Positions 49,122 to 61,797 of a stretch of 64,000 nt of DNA are shown piece by piece (within the stretch, counting starts at the first letter, position 1; each line of letters begins with the position of its first letter). This DNA is from Lindgomyces ingoldianus. Taxonomy: Eukaryota > Ascomycota > Dothideomycetes > Pleosporales > Lindgomycetaceae. Location of the stretch: contig NW_022985183.1 of assembly GCF_010093535.1 (NCBI RefSeq), positions 1 to 64,000 on the forward strand, written 5' to 3'. A model generated the notes under the pieces. That model made no database searches. It had not been told where the DNA came from and worked only from the letters and a program-made list of their open reading frames with translations. A program made the position numbers and the translations under genes.

Positions 49122-49850
49122 ATGAAGTACTTCGCTGCCCTTTTGCCCCTTGTGGCCGCTCTCCCATCCAACCCCAGCCTCGGTGATGTTGTTGGTGCCA
49201 CGCCAGACCCAACTAAGGTACTTCCAGCACTGAAGTGTTTACAAAGACTCTTCCCTAACATCATTAGGTTCAAATCAAAGGCATCACCTATGGTGGAACT
49301 GGATGCCCACAGGGATCCATGAGCTATCAGCTCTCCCAGGACAGAACCACTGTCACCCTCATCTTCGACTCCTACATCGCCTCCATTGGTCCCGGCATTG
49401 CCCTCACCGAGCAGCGCAAGAACTGCCAGCTTAACGTTGACATCACTTACCCAGGCGGGTTCCAGTACTCCGTCCTGAGCGCTGATTATCGTGGATATGC
49501 TGCTCTCCAGAAGGGCGTTACTGGTACTTTGAAGTCGACCTATTACTTCGCTGGATCAACCGAGCAGGTATGTCAATCCCTCTAAATAGACGAATCTAGC
49601 TAACAACAGTCAGACCAGCACCCAGTATGACTTCGTTGGCCCGTTGACCGGCGACTACCTGAAGCACGACCAGGCCGACAGCACCTCGATCGTCTGGTCG
49701 CCGTGCGGCGCCGAGGGTATGCTCAATGTCAACTCCCAGGTCCGCCTAAGCTCCAGCAACAGCTCTGCTACTGGTCTCCTCACTACCGACTCGACTGATC
49801 TCAAGTTCACCCAAGTCGTGTACGTACAATGGCAGAAGTGCACCAAGTAA
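49122..49850 (+). CDS. Secreted DUF4360-domain protein
   Basis: Three exons (49122-49217, 49268-49567, 49614-49850) with introns of 50 and 46 bp give 210 residues. A signal peptide opens it (MKYFAALLPLVAALPSNP). After it come the DUF4360 blocks: ITYGGTGCPQGS, the strand SYQLSQDRTTVTLIFDSYIASIGP, the Cys of RKNCQLNVDITYPGGFQ, YRGYAALQKGVTGTLKSTYYF, then the C-terminal Cys pair (SPCGA and QKCTK). The family is common in filamentous fungi, secreted, about 200 residues long, with no known function. The length here is normal and the splice sites are standard. It ends at TAA 49848-49850. Confidence 0.85.
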
Positions 49851-50944
49851 GTGAGTCCCGCTGCTGATGGGTTCGGCCTAGCCCAGTGCACAGTACTAAG
49901 CCGTCGGGTTCAGTTGAGATTAAGGAATGGGTGGTTCCTGTTGGGGAGAAGCTGAATTGGCGCAGTTGCTCTAAGTAGTGAAGGGGATTGCTGGACTGGA
50001 CGCTCATGACGATGTTGATGTCGGTGCCCTTCTGTTGCGCAGATTGGTCTCTTGTTTACTCTTCGAAGCTTCTGTAAATACCGTTGAAGCGCGGGGAATG
50101 ACTAGCTGCGAATTTTGTGGATATATTGTTGAATTTGGAGTTCATTCGTGATGTGTCGTCGTATTAGAATGGTGCCCTTGCATCCGTCCTTGTTTAGCCT
50201 GGCCCGGTTTCTGTAACCGTGAGCCTGGTAACTCGCGACGTTTGCAGTAGAGATGCGCCGGTTTTTCCATCCTGAAGACCCCGCTCCCGTACCTGGTTCT
50301 AAGTTTATCTTCGTACTAATATGATCCTCGGTTTCGATATTGAGAGAGAGCTGCAGTGGATTCGACCGAATCCCAAATGGTGCTTGATATCTAAATATGT
50401 TGACGTTGTGCGGAACCGAATACGAAGGGAAAGTTCAACACCCGTATCCTACCAACCACACACGTGAGCATTGAAAAGTGAAATTCGATCGAGAAGTGGT
50501 TATGAAGAGACACCCAGAAATGGATGATGGAGCTTGACGCAACATAGGAACAAGATGAAAGGAATAGGGTTGGATTATCTCGGATCCTCCTCACGCTGGG
50601 CAGCCCTACCAGCACCACAGCACAACATTTTGAGGATGATACCGATGCTTGCAAAAACTCTTTCATGAACTGATTGACGATGTTGACGATTTCGACTTGG
50701 TGTTGATGAGGACACGGTAGATGGCACGGATAAAGCTCGGCATCACGTGAATGGCTTTTGGCGTTGCCCCGTTTCAACCCCCTGTCTGTTTATGGCCCGA
50801 GCGCTATGTCAACACAACTTTTAGATCTCGAACCCAGCGCAGCGAACATCAATCCCACCTTCGCTCAAACATACCCCTCAACAACAACGCCGGAGAAGCT
50901 GGCCTGCACATGTCATAAGCCTCCTACGCATTGAGCTCACTACA
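49851..50944. other. Intergenic, no gene seen
   Basis: About 1.1 kb before the kinesin gene. A 128-residue minus-strand frame (50391-50777) has no recognisable domain. The kinesin promoter must be in the last part. Confidence 0.45.
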
Positions 50945-53900
50945 ATGGCCGCACACGCCGGCGCATCCTCTATTTCTGTCGCTGTTCGAGTGCGGCCCTT
51001 TACTATTCGCGAAGCCGCTCAGTTGCGTCCCGGGGATGACCAGACACTCTTTCTTGGAGATGGATCACTAGCAGCTGCACCTACTCCGAAGCTTCACCAG
51101 AAGGGAATTCGGTCCGTCATCAAGGTTGTTGACGAGAAATGCCTGTATGATTTGTCCCTTTCCAGCTTGTTGACATGGAAGCTAACATAGCGCCAGAATA
51201 TTCGACCCTCCCGAAGACAACCCAGTCCAGCGCTTCTCACGATCCGTGGTCGGGCCGCAAGGCAAGAGAGTAAAGGACCAGACTTTTGCGTTCGATCGAG
51301 TCTTCGACGAAAATACAACCCAGGGCGATGTTTACGAAGCAACCACAAGGAACCTCTTGGACAGTGTGTTGGATGGATACAATGCGACTGTGTTCGCGTA
51401 CGGCGCCACTGGGTGTGGCAAGACTCATACCATCACGTATGTCGCTGGTGTCGTTGCGTTGGTGGAGCTGACCGAAACATAGGGGGACCGCCTCGCAACC
51501 TGGAATCATCTTCCTTACCATGCAGGAGCTATTCGAGAAGATACAGGACGTACAGGAACAGCGGGCCACTGAAGTCACTCTTTCGTACCTTGAAATTTAC
51601 AACGAGACAATTCGCGACCTGCTCGTCCCCGGCGGAAGTAAACAGACATTAATGCTACGGGAGGACGCCAACCAAGCTGTTTCCGTCGCAGGTCTCTCGA
51701 GCCATCATCCTCAGAATGTGAGTGAGATGCTGCCTGTGATTTGCGCATAGCCTTACATTTTCTTAGGTGCAAGAAGTCATGGACATGATTGTAAGGGGTA
51801 ACGAATACCGAACCATGTCACCAACAGAAGCCAATGCTACCTCTTCTCGGTCACACGCCGTTCTCCAGATCAACGTGTCCTCCAAGGACCGAAATGCCTC
51901 TGTCAACGAACCCCATACCATGGCAACCCTCAGTATCATCGATTTGGCGGGAAGTGAGCGAGCGAGCGCTACGAAGAACCGCGGAGAGCGATTGATCGAA
52001 GGTGCTAACATCAACAAGTCCCTCCTTGCTCTCGGAAGCTGCATCAATGCACTGTGCGACCCGCGAAAGCGCAATCATGTCCCATACCGAAACTCCAAAC
52101 TTACTCGTTTGCTGAAGTTCTCGCTCGGGGGAAATTGCCGGACCGTCATGATTGTCTGCGTCAGTCCCTCAAGCGCACATTTCGACGAAACACAAAACAC
52201 ATTGAGGTACGCGAACAGGGCGAAGAACATCCAGACGAAGGTCACGAAGAACGTATTCAACGTGAACCGGCACGTCAAGGACTATCTGAAGAAGATTGAC
52301 GAACAGAGGGCTCTTATTGACGAGCTAATGAAGAAGCAAAGCGACTTCGAGGGAAGTGCTTTCGTCAAGTATCAGAAGCAGAGCGAAAAGAAGGAGGGCA
52401 TTCTCCGAGATGCTATTGTCCGTCTGCGCCAAGCCTACGAGGACTCAACCGGAGAGCGAAGAGAGAGGATAGGGACTTCCAAGACTCTGAAGCAGGCTGA
52501 AAAACGCATTTCGCTCATATCCTCCTGGATCGCCGCTTTCGATAATGTGGCAGAGATACGGGAACAGGAAGATCCTCCAGAAGCCTTGGCCACTATGCGA
52601 AGGTCAGCAATGGGTATGTCTGCAGAGCTCGAACAAACTCGACAACACTGTCACCGCAAACTGGAGAGGACCAACTGGGCGAGTAAGCTGGATACTGCTC
52701 TGCAGGTTGGGCTGAGGCAACTCAGCGAGGTCGATGGCTCTTCAGATGGTAATGATGCAGCCAACCTTACTCGAGAGTACGAATTGCTCAAGTCCATTGC
52801 GGAGAGGGAGTTGTACACCGCCATCCTCGAGCAAGAGAAGGGAGGGGACGCTGCAATTGTGCAAGTGCTTGTGCAAGCGCACATTGAGACGGTATCGATC
52901 CTCAATCAGATCACCATGATGAATGAAGAAGAGGCCGTCCAAGCTGCTAGGAGAATACTCACACAGATCATGTCATCTTGCGCGAATGCCACCGCTCAAG
53001 CAATCCGACCGGACGGCGGCATTCCTGTGACCGAATTCTTCGCCCCAAGTCGACACGGCACACCCAAGCGAAGGAAGCCAGTGAAGATCATGGGGCCGTC
53101 ACCGATGAAACCTCTACCTATGCCTTCTCCTTTGGAAGCACCACACTTGACGTCGTCCCCCATGAAGGCATCTCCCCGGCGTAGGAAGATGGGAGGCGCG
53201 AAGAAGAGTATACAATTTACTCCAAAGAAGAAATCACCATCCAAGGTGAAGCGTGGTGTGCGCTGGCGGGACGATACGGAGAATGGTACTCTGGCTGAGT
53301 TCCAGGCGACACCGCAGCCAGTGGAGTCAACCCCTACAAACTCGTCAATCGAGCTACCGCTACCAAGCCTCTCAAGTATCATGTCCATCCCCGAACAAGA
53401 CGGATCGTCGCCCATCCTTACCCCTCCAGAGCCGTCGATAGAGCTCAAGCCTCGTTCCAGCCGTTTCAAACCGGATTACCTGTTGAAGAAATCCAATGGC
53501 TCACCTGGACCACCAGTGGCAACAACATTTTCTTCTGACTCAGAACGTTCGCCCCTTTCTCCATTGCGGGAGATTTCTAATAACACGACTCCTCGACCGA
53601 CCTCCTTGAACCTTGTCGAAAGTGCTCCAACATCCTCAGACGTTACTCCGGTTGAAAGTGGAAGCTCTTCCGCCTCAGAAGAGGAGGGCCCGTGGACGCT
53701 AGACCAGAATGACACCCACAAGATCCGCTCAGCCATGAAACGGCGCTCTTCTACAAATCAAGGTTCAAGCTCCATGGCTCTCATCCGCGCCCATCGACGC
53801 CGTAGCCCTACCGCCGCAACTGCACGCAGCCCCCCAAATGAGAACACGATGTTCTCTACCAGTGCAACGCGACGAATGGTCAAGAGCGGACGTGATGCTG

Positions 53901-54097
53901 ACCCGAAGAACAGTGTTCTCAGCCCGCGGACTGACTCGATCCTGAAGGGGCCTTCCCGTCGAACAACGATGGCTGTGGGTGAGGAACGACCGCGAGAGGG
54001 CTCAGCTTTGAGGGGGCAAGCTGTGCGGTTGAGCAGCATTAGTTCGAATGGATCACGAGGTAGTTTGATAGGCGGAACCAAGAGCGTGTGGCGCTGA
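50945..54097 (+). CDS. Kinesin-8 family microtubule motor (Kip3/KipB-like)
   Basis: Four exons (50945-51144, 51197-51436, 51483-51717, 51767-54097) with introns of 52, 46, 49 bp give 1,001 residues. The N-terminal motor (about 10-380) starts with [11 protein letters not shown]. The P-loop is [13 protein letters not shown] (about 134-146), whose Ala and Cys are typical of kinesin-8. Switch I is [10 protein letters not shown] and switch II is DLAGSERA. The motor is followed by the neck [16 protein letters not shown], then coiled coil (about 390-450). A long basic, Ser/Pro-rich tail ends the protein. Kinesin-8 motors walk to microtubule plus ends and shorten them, which sets spindle length and nuclear position. 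The layout and length agree with KipB of Aspergillus and Klp5/6 of fission yeast. Confidence 0.93.
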
Positions 54098-55122
54098 GTT
54101 GCTGCCGTTGCTGACATTTTGTACAGTCAAAGCAGTACGTTCGTAATCTGAGACGCGAGCTGGCCTGATGTTGTTTCTGTCTTGATTTCTTTCCCTCAAT
54201 CTCATCGATCATCCTTCCGAGCGTTGGCGCATACGGAGTTCCTTTTTCTCGGGAAAGTTGAATGACGCCCGTCCTGCTATACAGGAAAGTGCAATTATCA
54301 GATCCGGGATTCAAGGCGTCTTTATGCGAAATTGAAAGCATTATTGGGAGGCGTTTTGGTGTTGCGATCGCTGGCGTCTTTGTGTCTTTTATTCGGGGTG
54401 GGCTGGAGGCCGGAGACTGGCTCGTTGGTTGGCGGGCATTGGATTGAATCGAATCGATTCTTGATTATTGCTTGCAGTGGTGTCGGTACTGTTAATTGCG
54501 GGAGCATATTACCTCTCACGGCTTTTTTCCCATTCTTGCCCGCACAAATCTTGATGTATGTGACTGATTATGTCTTTTTTTGGCAGACTTTTCTGACCAT
54601 ATTATGTTCCCACATGTGATCTTTCTGACACTTTTGCACTCACTGTCTAGATCTCGTAATCAAACCACTCTTCTGTACTAGCTACTCTGTGCACTGCTGC
54701 TTACTGTGATGTGATGTCAACGAAGAATTTCTATCGGAGATACATCTTCCACAAACCCCGATTTGCTGTCTGCGACTCGAAAGTGCAGGCACATATCCCG
54801 AGCCGAACTTAGCCGATGCAATTGCCCCCCTTGCCGTTCGCAAATAGCAGATGAAGAAGGTTACCGTGTGCAAGGGACTGGGCCCAGGAGGGAGGAGCTA
54901 GCTACCCCACACGGTGAATTATTAATGATGCTCAAGCTCGAGGGATTGCGTGATGTCGTGCTTGCGTGAGGGTCGAGGGTGATATAAAGATACTACCCCC
55001 ACTATCGGCTGTCGTAGGATCTAGCTAGAGAGGATAGTTTAAACCACGACAATCGAATGAGCGACTAGCTTTCTCTCTGATTTCCACAGACTCAATCACA
55101 GACTCCAAGGTTTAGATTCAGA
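54098..55122. other. Intergenic, no gene seen
   Basis: About 1.0 kb. A TATAAAG at about 54983, 140 bp before the reductase ATG, is a likely TATA box. No gene seen. Confidence 0.45.
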
Positions 55123-56412
55123 ATGAAGGATGTGATTGTGAGCCCAGGGCCAAAGGTCAAGATTGTAGATTCTCCAATCCCGGAACCAGGGCCTGAGCAG
55201 TTGGTTATTCAGGTAGTAGTCAGTGGGAGTAATCCTAAGGATTGGTATGTACAGTACTTGTCACATATCGTGTATACATGTCCTCCAAGCCCTCAATCCC
55301 TACGCGCCAAACTCTTTCTCAACTACCACCAGCTAACCCTCTTCCTTCTCCGCAGGAAAGTCCCCGAATGGTTAAACGAGCACGCCAACTCCGGCGACGA
55401 CATCGCTGGCATCGTGCATAGCGTCGGGTCCAAAGTTTGGGAATTCAAACCGGGAGACCGGGTCGCGAGTTTCCATGAGATGAGGACGAAAGGCGGGAGT
55501 TATGCTGAGTATGCGCTTGCGTGGCAGCATACTACGTTTCATATTCCGAAGAAGACAAGTTTTGAAGGTATGTTCGAGCCGTTTGCCGTTTATCGTTTGT
55601 CTGATCGTGGGAGGTGCTGCCGAGCATGTGCATGGGATGGAGGAATGCCGGAGGTGGCTTGTTCGGCAGGTTTTATGGACAGGAGTTATTGGGTTAGACT
55701 GACGCTATGATTAAAACATCCAGATGCAGCGACACTCCCCCTCGCAGCCATGACATCTGCTATAGGCCTCTACCTCCGTCTCGGCCTCCCCGATCCTTGG
55801 ACACCCGCAACCTCTCCTACACCCCTCGTCGTCTATGGTGGTGCAAGCGCAGTCGGCGCCTTCGCCATCAAGCTGGCTGTATTATCAAACATCCACCCCA
55901 TTGTCGCGGTCGCCGGGCGTGGAATCCCATTCGTTGAAACACTGATCGATCGTTCGAAAGGGGACTCCATTGTGGATTACCGTAAAGGCGATGACGCTGT
56001 CGTCCAAGGCCTCAAAGACGCTTTCAAAGGACTGAAGTTGCACTATGCCTTCGATGCCACCTCAGAAAAAGGCTCCTACTTAAACATTGTCAAAGTCCTC
56101 GAACCAACAGGCAAGATAACCCTAGTGCTTCCCGGGAAGGAGTATGAGGGCATTCCTGAAACCGTTCAGAAGACTCTTACGAGCGTAGGGGAGTCGCATA
56201 ATAAGGCGAGTGATTTTGCATACGTGTATTATCGGTACATGGCGAGAGGGTTGGCAGAGGGTTGGTTTACGCCGCACCCGGCGGAGGTAGTTCCAGGAGG
56301 TCTTGAGGGCTTGGAAGGAGCACTCAAGAATTTGAAGGATGGAAAGGCGTCGGCAGTGAAGTATGTTTTTAGGATTGCGGATACGCCGGGGGTGAAGGGG
56401 TCGGCGCTGTAG
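55123..56412 (+). CDS. MDR-family reductase (zinc-type alcohol dehydrogenase-like/enoyl reductase)
   Basis: Three exons (55123-55244, 55356-55567, 55724-56412) with introns of 111 and 156 bp give 340 residues. The GroES-like domain opens the protein (VSPGPKVKIVDSPIPEPGP, SGSNPKDWK) and includes GDDIAGIVHSVGS and FKPGDRV. The nucleotide-binding domain carries VVYGGASAVGAFAIKLA. It then has the run HYAFDATSEKGSYLNIVKVL of this branch. Catalytic zinc ligands of classical alcohol dehydrogenases are absent, as in quinone oxidoreductases and trans-acting enoyl reductases (LovC, ToxD type). It is NADPH-dependent by analogy. No polyketide synthase lies in the window, so a role in secondary metabolism is only a possibility. 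Confidence 0.85.
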
Positions 56413-56820
56413 AGGGGCATTGGCCGAGGTTGGGAGGATAGTGAGGAGAGTGGGGATTCAAAATATTGATGATCGACCACTATTAAAAGTTGAGGGCAAG
56501 GCGTGGGAGTGGTTAAATAGCGATAGAAATTGTGATGCATTATTCTAATCCAAACGAATCGTAACATCTTCTCTTTGGTTGAGCAAATGTAGGATGTGGT
56601 GTAATCTCGATGAATATTTTTCGCCTCGGTACCAGCATTCTTCCCGCCGCGCATTATCGGTTCTTAGGCTCCTCGGGACTCGCTTGGGCGTCACGGATTC
56701 GTATGCGAAACGGCATGCCACATCTGATGTCGCTCGATAGAAGGATCAAGCCGTACCCATCCCAGCCGTCTTCAGTACATGTTTTTTTCCCCAAAGCCAC
56801 ACCAATCTTGACAAAACATC
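56413..56820. other. Convergent 3' region, no gene seen
   Basis: About 400 bp between two converging genes. Nothing of note is seen. Confidence 0.45.
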
Positions 56821-57432
56821 TCAGCCCTCAAACTCCCTTCCACCCCCCACATCTCCCGTATTCTCAACCCCATACTGATCCTCATAACTCGCGAGCTTGA
56901 CTCCCCACATGTCCGCCTCGCCCTCCTCCATGTCGACATCCAGCTCCTTCCTCTTTCGCTTACCCTCCGTCTTATTCCCTTTCTCTTCATCTCCTTTCCA
57001 CCGAAACGCCAACACCGCTCCATCTCTTAATCCAGCCCCCTTCGGACAATCATTGACATTCACCATCCCCGCAAGCTCATCATCTTTCTTCGGCCGACCC
57101 TTGCCTTTCTTCCTACCAGACTCCTCCTCCTCTAGCATTTCGCCGACGCCTCCTGGCTGCTCCCACTCGCCCAGCACAAACCCGAGTTCGGGGTGGTTAA
57201 TGTTGACAGGGCGGGCAAACTGGACTTCAGAGGGCGAGGAGGGGAGCTGGACCTCATCCCCTGTTTCAGGGTCTTTGAGCGTGGTTTCGCGGAGTGCAGC
57301 TAGGAGATGCGTTTTTATTGTAGTGAACGTATTGAGAGGGTTGACATGGAGAAGGACAGTGGTTTTGCGGTTTTTGAGGCGGAGGGTCCAGGTTGATGGG
57401 GTGGGAGGTGTGAATGTTGGTGTGGATGTCAT
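56821..57432 (-). CDS. Hypothetical 203-aa protein with ubiquitin-like N-terminus
   Basis: One exon codes for 203 residues. The first part (WTLRLKNRKTTVLLHVNPLN, then TTIKTHLLAALRETT) resembles a ubiquitin-like fold, in which a beta hairpin is followed by a helix. The middle holds VNDCPKGAGLRDGAVLAFRW, a hallmark of a small conserved fungal family that I cannot name. Basic and acidic tracts (RKKGKGRPKK and KRKRKELDVD) could be nuclear localisation signals. The C-terminus VKLASYEDQYG is also likely conserved. No enzyme motif is seen. I assign no function. Confidence 0.6.
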   Translation of the reverse strand: MTSTPTFTPPTPSTWTLRLKNRKTTVLLHVNPLNTFTTIKTHLLAALRETTLKDPETGDEVQLPSSPSEVQFARPVNINHPELGFVLGEWEQPGGVGEMLEEEESGRKKGKGRPKKDDELAGMVNVNDCPKGAGLRDGAVLAFRWKGDEEKGNKTEGKRKRKELDVDMEEGEADMWGVKLASYEDQYGVENTGDVGGGREFEG

Positions 57433-57979
57433 TGTTGGGGTATGTTGGCCGGCGTAGGCCCATTAATATAGATATATAGATATGTAGATATAAAGAGATC
57501 TAGTTTCTAGACGTAAGTTAGGGACGTTTGGAAGCATACAAGGTGAATGTCTCTTACAGTCTTCGTGCAGCGGTCAATGCCGAGTCACGTACACCAAAGC
57601 CTTTCTCAAGGTCAGTGAGACAAATGAAGTTCTAAATTGAGGGCAAAGACGGGTCGTGGAATTGGGTAGATGGGTAGGCAGTAGCCGGGATTGTGGAGGT
57701 TGTGGAAAGAAAGAGCTCCGCGGGGAGGTGATCCTTGCTCCGATTAGTGTCTTGGCATCACACCCCAGTGAACATATCTTTCCACTGCATCCTCCCCGCC
57801 ATTCCACCTTCGCAATTGTACATTAGACTCCATTTATCGAGGGGGATTTTGTTCATGTCTAATTGTGAACATCGCTGTCCAAACTACTCGAATTCCTGAA
57901 GCTGTCACTACGTCTCTAACTCCTCCACAATCACTCCACTTCCTTCCATTGTAAAGCTCAAAGAGCCGAATTCGTCACT
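57433..57979. other. Divergent promoter region, no gene seen
   Basis: A 547-bp stretch between two divergently transcribed genes. A TATAGATATATAGATATG run lies at about 57467-57485. Confidence 0.45.
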
Positions 57980-58768
57980 ATGCACTTTCCATTTCTCTCC
58001 AGCGCCACTCAAGCCTCCACAGTATCTACAGAACAACCTCCCACTCCATCGCAGCTGCCAGAAACCCTCACTCCCCCACCCTCCGGCTTAACCCAAGGCC
58101 CCTCCCCCATCCGCCCCTCCACCGAACGCCTGGGCATGTCGCTTGACCAACGCATTCTCCTCGGCTCCTTCAGCGCCTTCTTATGCGGCTTCACCCTCGG
58201 GTCCTCACACGCAGGCCACATGGCCGCGCTCCGCTTCCGTGCCGAAAACGCCCACCGACTACCAGTTTCGCAGCCAGGATGGTACCTCTACCAGAAGTCG
58301 AAGAATTATTACAGGATGCGAGCGGGGGTTACCGAGGGGATGAGGAAGGGCGTGTATATCGCAGCTTGGGCCAGTATATTCTTCATCGTGGAGGAGAGCA
58401 TGGATGTCTTTCGAGGGACGTGGCGCGCAGGCCGCACGATTAAGGAGATGGAGGGCGTAGATGAACTGGATTTGTCGGATATGAATAAGAGCGTGGAGTT
58501 TAGTCGCGATTTTATAAGTACGAGTATGGCGGGTATGGTTATGGGCGGGTTGTGGAGTGTCTGGAACCATTTCCCTGCTGTGACGGCTGCTAGGACGATG
58601 AGGATCGGGTTAGTGGCCGGGTTAGGGTATGGGCTGTTGCAGGATGGTACGGCTTGGGTGAGGAGGAATGGCGTGGGGTGGGTGAACAGAGAGGATAGTT
58701 GGATCTTTCGGGGGGCGAGAAATAAGGAGAAAAGGAAAGGAGTTGAAGAGGTGGAGCAAAAGTCTTGA
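57980..58768 (+). CDS. Tim17/Tim22-like mitochondrial membrane protein
   Basis: One exon codes for 262 residues. The first 45 are Pro/Ser/Thr-rich. A first hydrophobic segment is at about 54-75 (LLGSFSAFLCGFTLGSSHAG), followed by RMRAGVTEGMRKGVYIAAWASIFFIVEESMDVFRG (quoted in parts: MRKGVYIAAWASIFF), then SMAGMVMGGLWSVWN and RIGLVAGLGYGLLQD. Small residues spaced in the helices and a GxxxG-like pattern are typical of the Tim17/Tim22/Tim23/Pmp24 superfamily. The tail is basic. A role in the mitochondrial inner membrane (protein import or complex I assembly, like TIMMDC1) is inferred from the layout only. Confidence 0.6.
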   Translation: MHFPFLSSATQASTVSTEQPPTPSQLPETLTPPPSGLTQGPSPIRPSTERLGMSLDQRILLGSFSAFLCGFTLGSSHAGHMAALRFRAENAHRLPVSQPGWYLYQKSKNYYRMRAGVTEGMRKGVYIAAWASIFFIVEESMDVFRGTWRAGRTIKEMEGVDELDLSDMNKSVEFSRDFISTSMAGMVMGGLWSVWNHFPAVTAARTMRIGLVAGLGYGLLQDGTAWVRRNGVGWVNREDSWIFRGARNKEKRKGVEEVEQKS

Positions 58769-61700
58769 TGTGTTCGCTGGCGACCGTATGGGATTACCGC
58801 TGGCCACACCCAAGAAAAATTCAACGACCGAAGCGGCTCAACAACTCCTGGTATCCACGTATACACCCCAAAGGCCCGACTCAAGCGTCGTCGAACTTGG
58901 AATTGTTAGGTAGGAGATATCAATCTATGAGAAATCATCGAGCTCCATCAGCTCTACAATCTCCAACCCTGCACACCTCCTCTGCCAGGCCGCGATGAGG
59001 GGATGTAGAAGAGATAGAAATGTGTATATGATGGAGCAAACACGGAACAGGGAAAGGGAAGGGTCGTTCTAGGCTCCTCAAAAGGAGAGGATACATATCT
59101 AGTGTCAGTATATCCAAAACTGAGTCACTACTTTATATGCTTCCTGTTCTGCCACCTCCGGGGATTCAAAGTGTATATAAACTCCCACCGTTTTAGGAAC
59201 ATGAAAATCTCACACTTCAACGACGTCACTCATCAGCCTCTTTAACGATCTTCAAATCCATTACCGATGGGTGTCTGAGAAATCGAATTACCGAATGGCC
59301 TCTGCTTTTAGTCTAAAGGATGTTAGCGGTACATAAACCCACTTCTTTCAGAGACTTGAGAACTTCACACCTCGGCAACATCATGCAGGAGGAGCCTGAC
59401 TACTTCCCCAAGGAGCTCCTCCAAATTTCGTGTTCCGAATCCTCTACGCTTCTAATCCTGCGGCTTTTGGGTATGTTAAAGGTACGTATACCCAGTTTGG
59501 CGGTGACTTAGGAGATCTGCCGCATTTGTTGACTTTCTCAAATAAACCGAAATGCGCCAAACTATGATTGGATCGAAAGTGGTGTCACTTTCACTGAACT
59601 TGTCCACTCTTCACTAAACGGATGGAAAAAATCTTCATGTTGGATGTCTAAAACTCGGATTTGATAGCTCGGTACTGGAATTTAAGATCAAGAGCAATAT
59701 TACTTGTAGGATTTGCATAGTATCCAATAATGGATTGATTGGCTGTCTAATGAAGAGTTAGAGTTCAAGCCACACGTAGTGCCTACCATGATGGCTAGAT
59801 GAGTGGTAGAAGACGAAGTATTCTCAGAGATCGCGGACTAAAATGCCAACACATACTCCAAATTTTTCTCACGCCGGAATCGAATAATCTTGCCACATTT
59901 CCAGCATGTTCTAATCTCGGTCGTAACTTCTAGTTTTTACTCGGAAAGTCCAAGCAATGGGGATATAAAACGGCCTCACGATTCCCAAAAGACTCTTTTT
60001 CATTCACACCGTTCGCCACCACCTCACAAAAGCTTTACGCTCATTTTTACGATGCTTGGGCTTGAGGCACAGGTTTCTGAATCACTGGGAGTCACACTGC
60101 GATGTCTGGAGCAAACTTTTACCCACGCTGTCTTGATGAGTTCCTAGAGAAGTAGCGACTAAAATTTGATGTACAATTTCTGCATGGTTGAAAGCGTTTG
60201 AAAGAATGGGTCTTGGGGTAACTGGGTAAATCCCAGTCAATCAATTGCGCAGGACTGCGATGGTAGTGAAGAGCGTTCTACCTCCATGATGCAATCTAGT
60301 ACCACAGAATTTTCTCCACGCTTGGATATCAACATAGCCCTATTCCGGGTCCGGCTATTTTTATCTGAGTGATATGCGCCTCTCCCTATGAGTTCGATTC
60401 TCTGAAACCTCTCCTACAAGCCGAAAGACGCGGGTATATAAACCCCCTTTCGCTCTTTAAGGTTTGCTTCTTCACTTTACCGCTCAACCTCCAGCCGCAA
60501 AATAAGTGGCAATATAAACGCATGGTTGAACTCGAGAAAGGCTCTTGAAGCTTGTTGTGCAAAAGATGGCTTTAAACATGAATCGAATTGAATAAAAAAC
60601 TGTCCGAGTTTGAATAGACGAGGTCTTGGAAACCGAGCCGGATAGCGAAATTAAACCCCAGGAAATACGGGAAGAATGCTGCATATTGCTTCGCAAGCTG
60701 AAATGTCAAGCATGAAGCGGAGTCAGGAGAACTGGGGATGGATCGCAGAGGCAAGATTTGTGATGACGATCATTCTGCCTGCGTAAAGCATGGCAACATC
60801 AAAATTGGAACCCCATGCCTCGCCATCATAACCTTGGCGCATCCGTGGATAGTCAAACCTCTCACGAATACCCGCATGTAACTTCTGGAAAGTGCTTACT
60901 AAGTGATATAGGGGAACGGTATATATTTCAACTCCTTCCACCACGACATCAGGCTCCTTAATATAAAAGTTAGCAACAGAGACGTGAGGGTAGGGTTGAA
61001 AAGTCTGAGTCTTGGATATAGCTCTAAATTAGTGGCTTCAATCCTGTGGACGGACTAAATCGCAAGCTGAAAGAGATCATGAGTGGCTTCCAGATACCGA
61101 ATGAAGATTGTTGGAGTGGTCTTGGAACCTCGGGTCGGATGGTTTCGTAGGCCCAGAGGAGATATTTTGTGTTCGAAGAATCGAGCAGGATGTTCATTTT
61201 AGTGTAGAAAGATGTGCGTGAGGTGGTGTGAAGAGCACTGCTGCCCCATACTAGGAAACAATAGTTTTCGATGCTAAGACGATACGTCAAGACCCACTCC
61301 ATTGACTTGCTTCTTGGAACCCCAGCGCAAAATCGTTCCATATTTTTTGAAAATGATTCAGCCTGAATCACGTCCCCTCCCAACGACTGATGCCTAGGGA
61401 TAAGGGTATATAATCCCCTTCTTGAGCTAAAAGGCTTCACTCTTCATCTCTCAGTCTCCATGGCTACTAAAACCCTCAAAAGAAAGAAGCACGTGGGGAT
61501 TCGGGAAGACATCACCTGTAGAGTGATTAGAAGAGCTTGAGATCATTTCTGTATCCAATTTTGGTTGGTGGGAAGATGGTACGGACAAATGAGCATCTGG
61601 GTTGGGTTTGGAGCAACTTGCCAAGGAAAGCATGATAAGTATCAAAGTCAGACGGAAGATGGTTATTGGCCAGACTAGATAAGATATAGTTACAAAAAGG

Positions 61701-61797
61701 AGAATATCATTTCAGTGAAAATATCGAGTATATAAATGGCGGTCAATACCACATTACTCGGCGATACAAGCTTCAAGTCATACCCACCATTCCCCAC
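58769..61797. other. 3.0 kb without a recognisable gene; repeated TATA-like segments
   Basis: At least five plus-strand TATA-like boxes occur: about 59174, 59964, 60435, 61407 and 61730. Those at 60435 and 61407 share a wider context: GGGTATATAA, a CCCCTT tract, a TAA(A)GG and a CTTCA. None is followed by a convincing reading frame. The minus-strand frames (for example 61024-61440 and 60723-60944) have no known domain. The pattern may reflect old tandem duplications of a lost gene. Confidence 0.35.
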
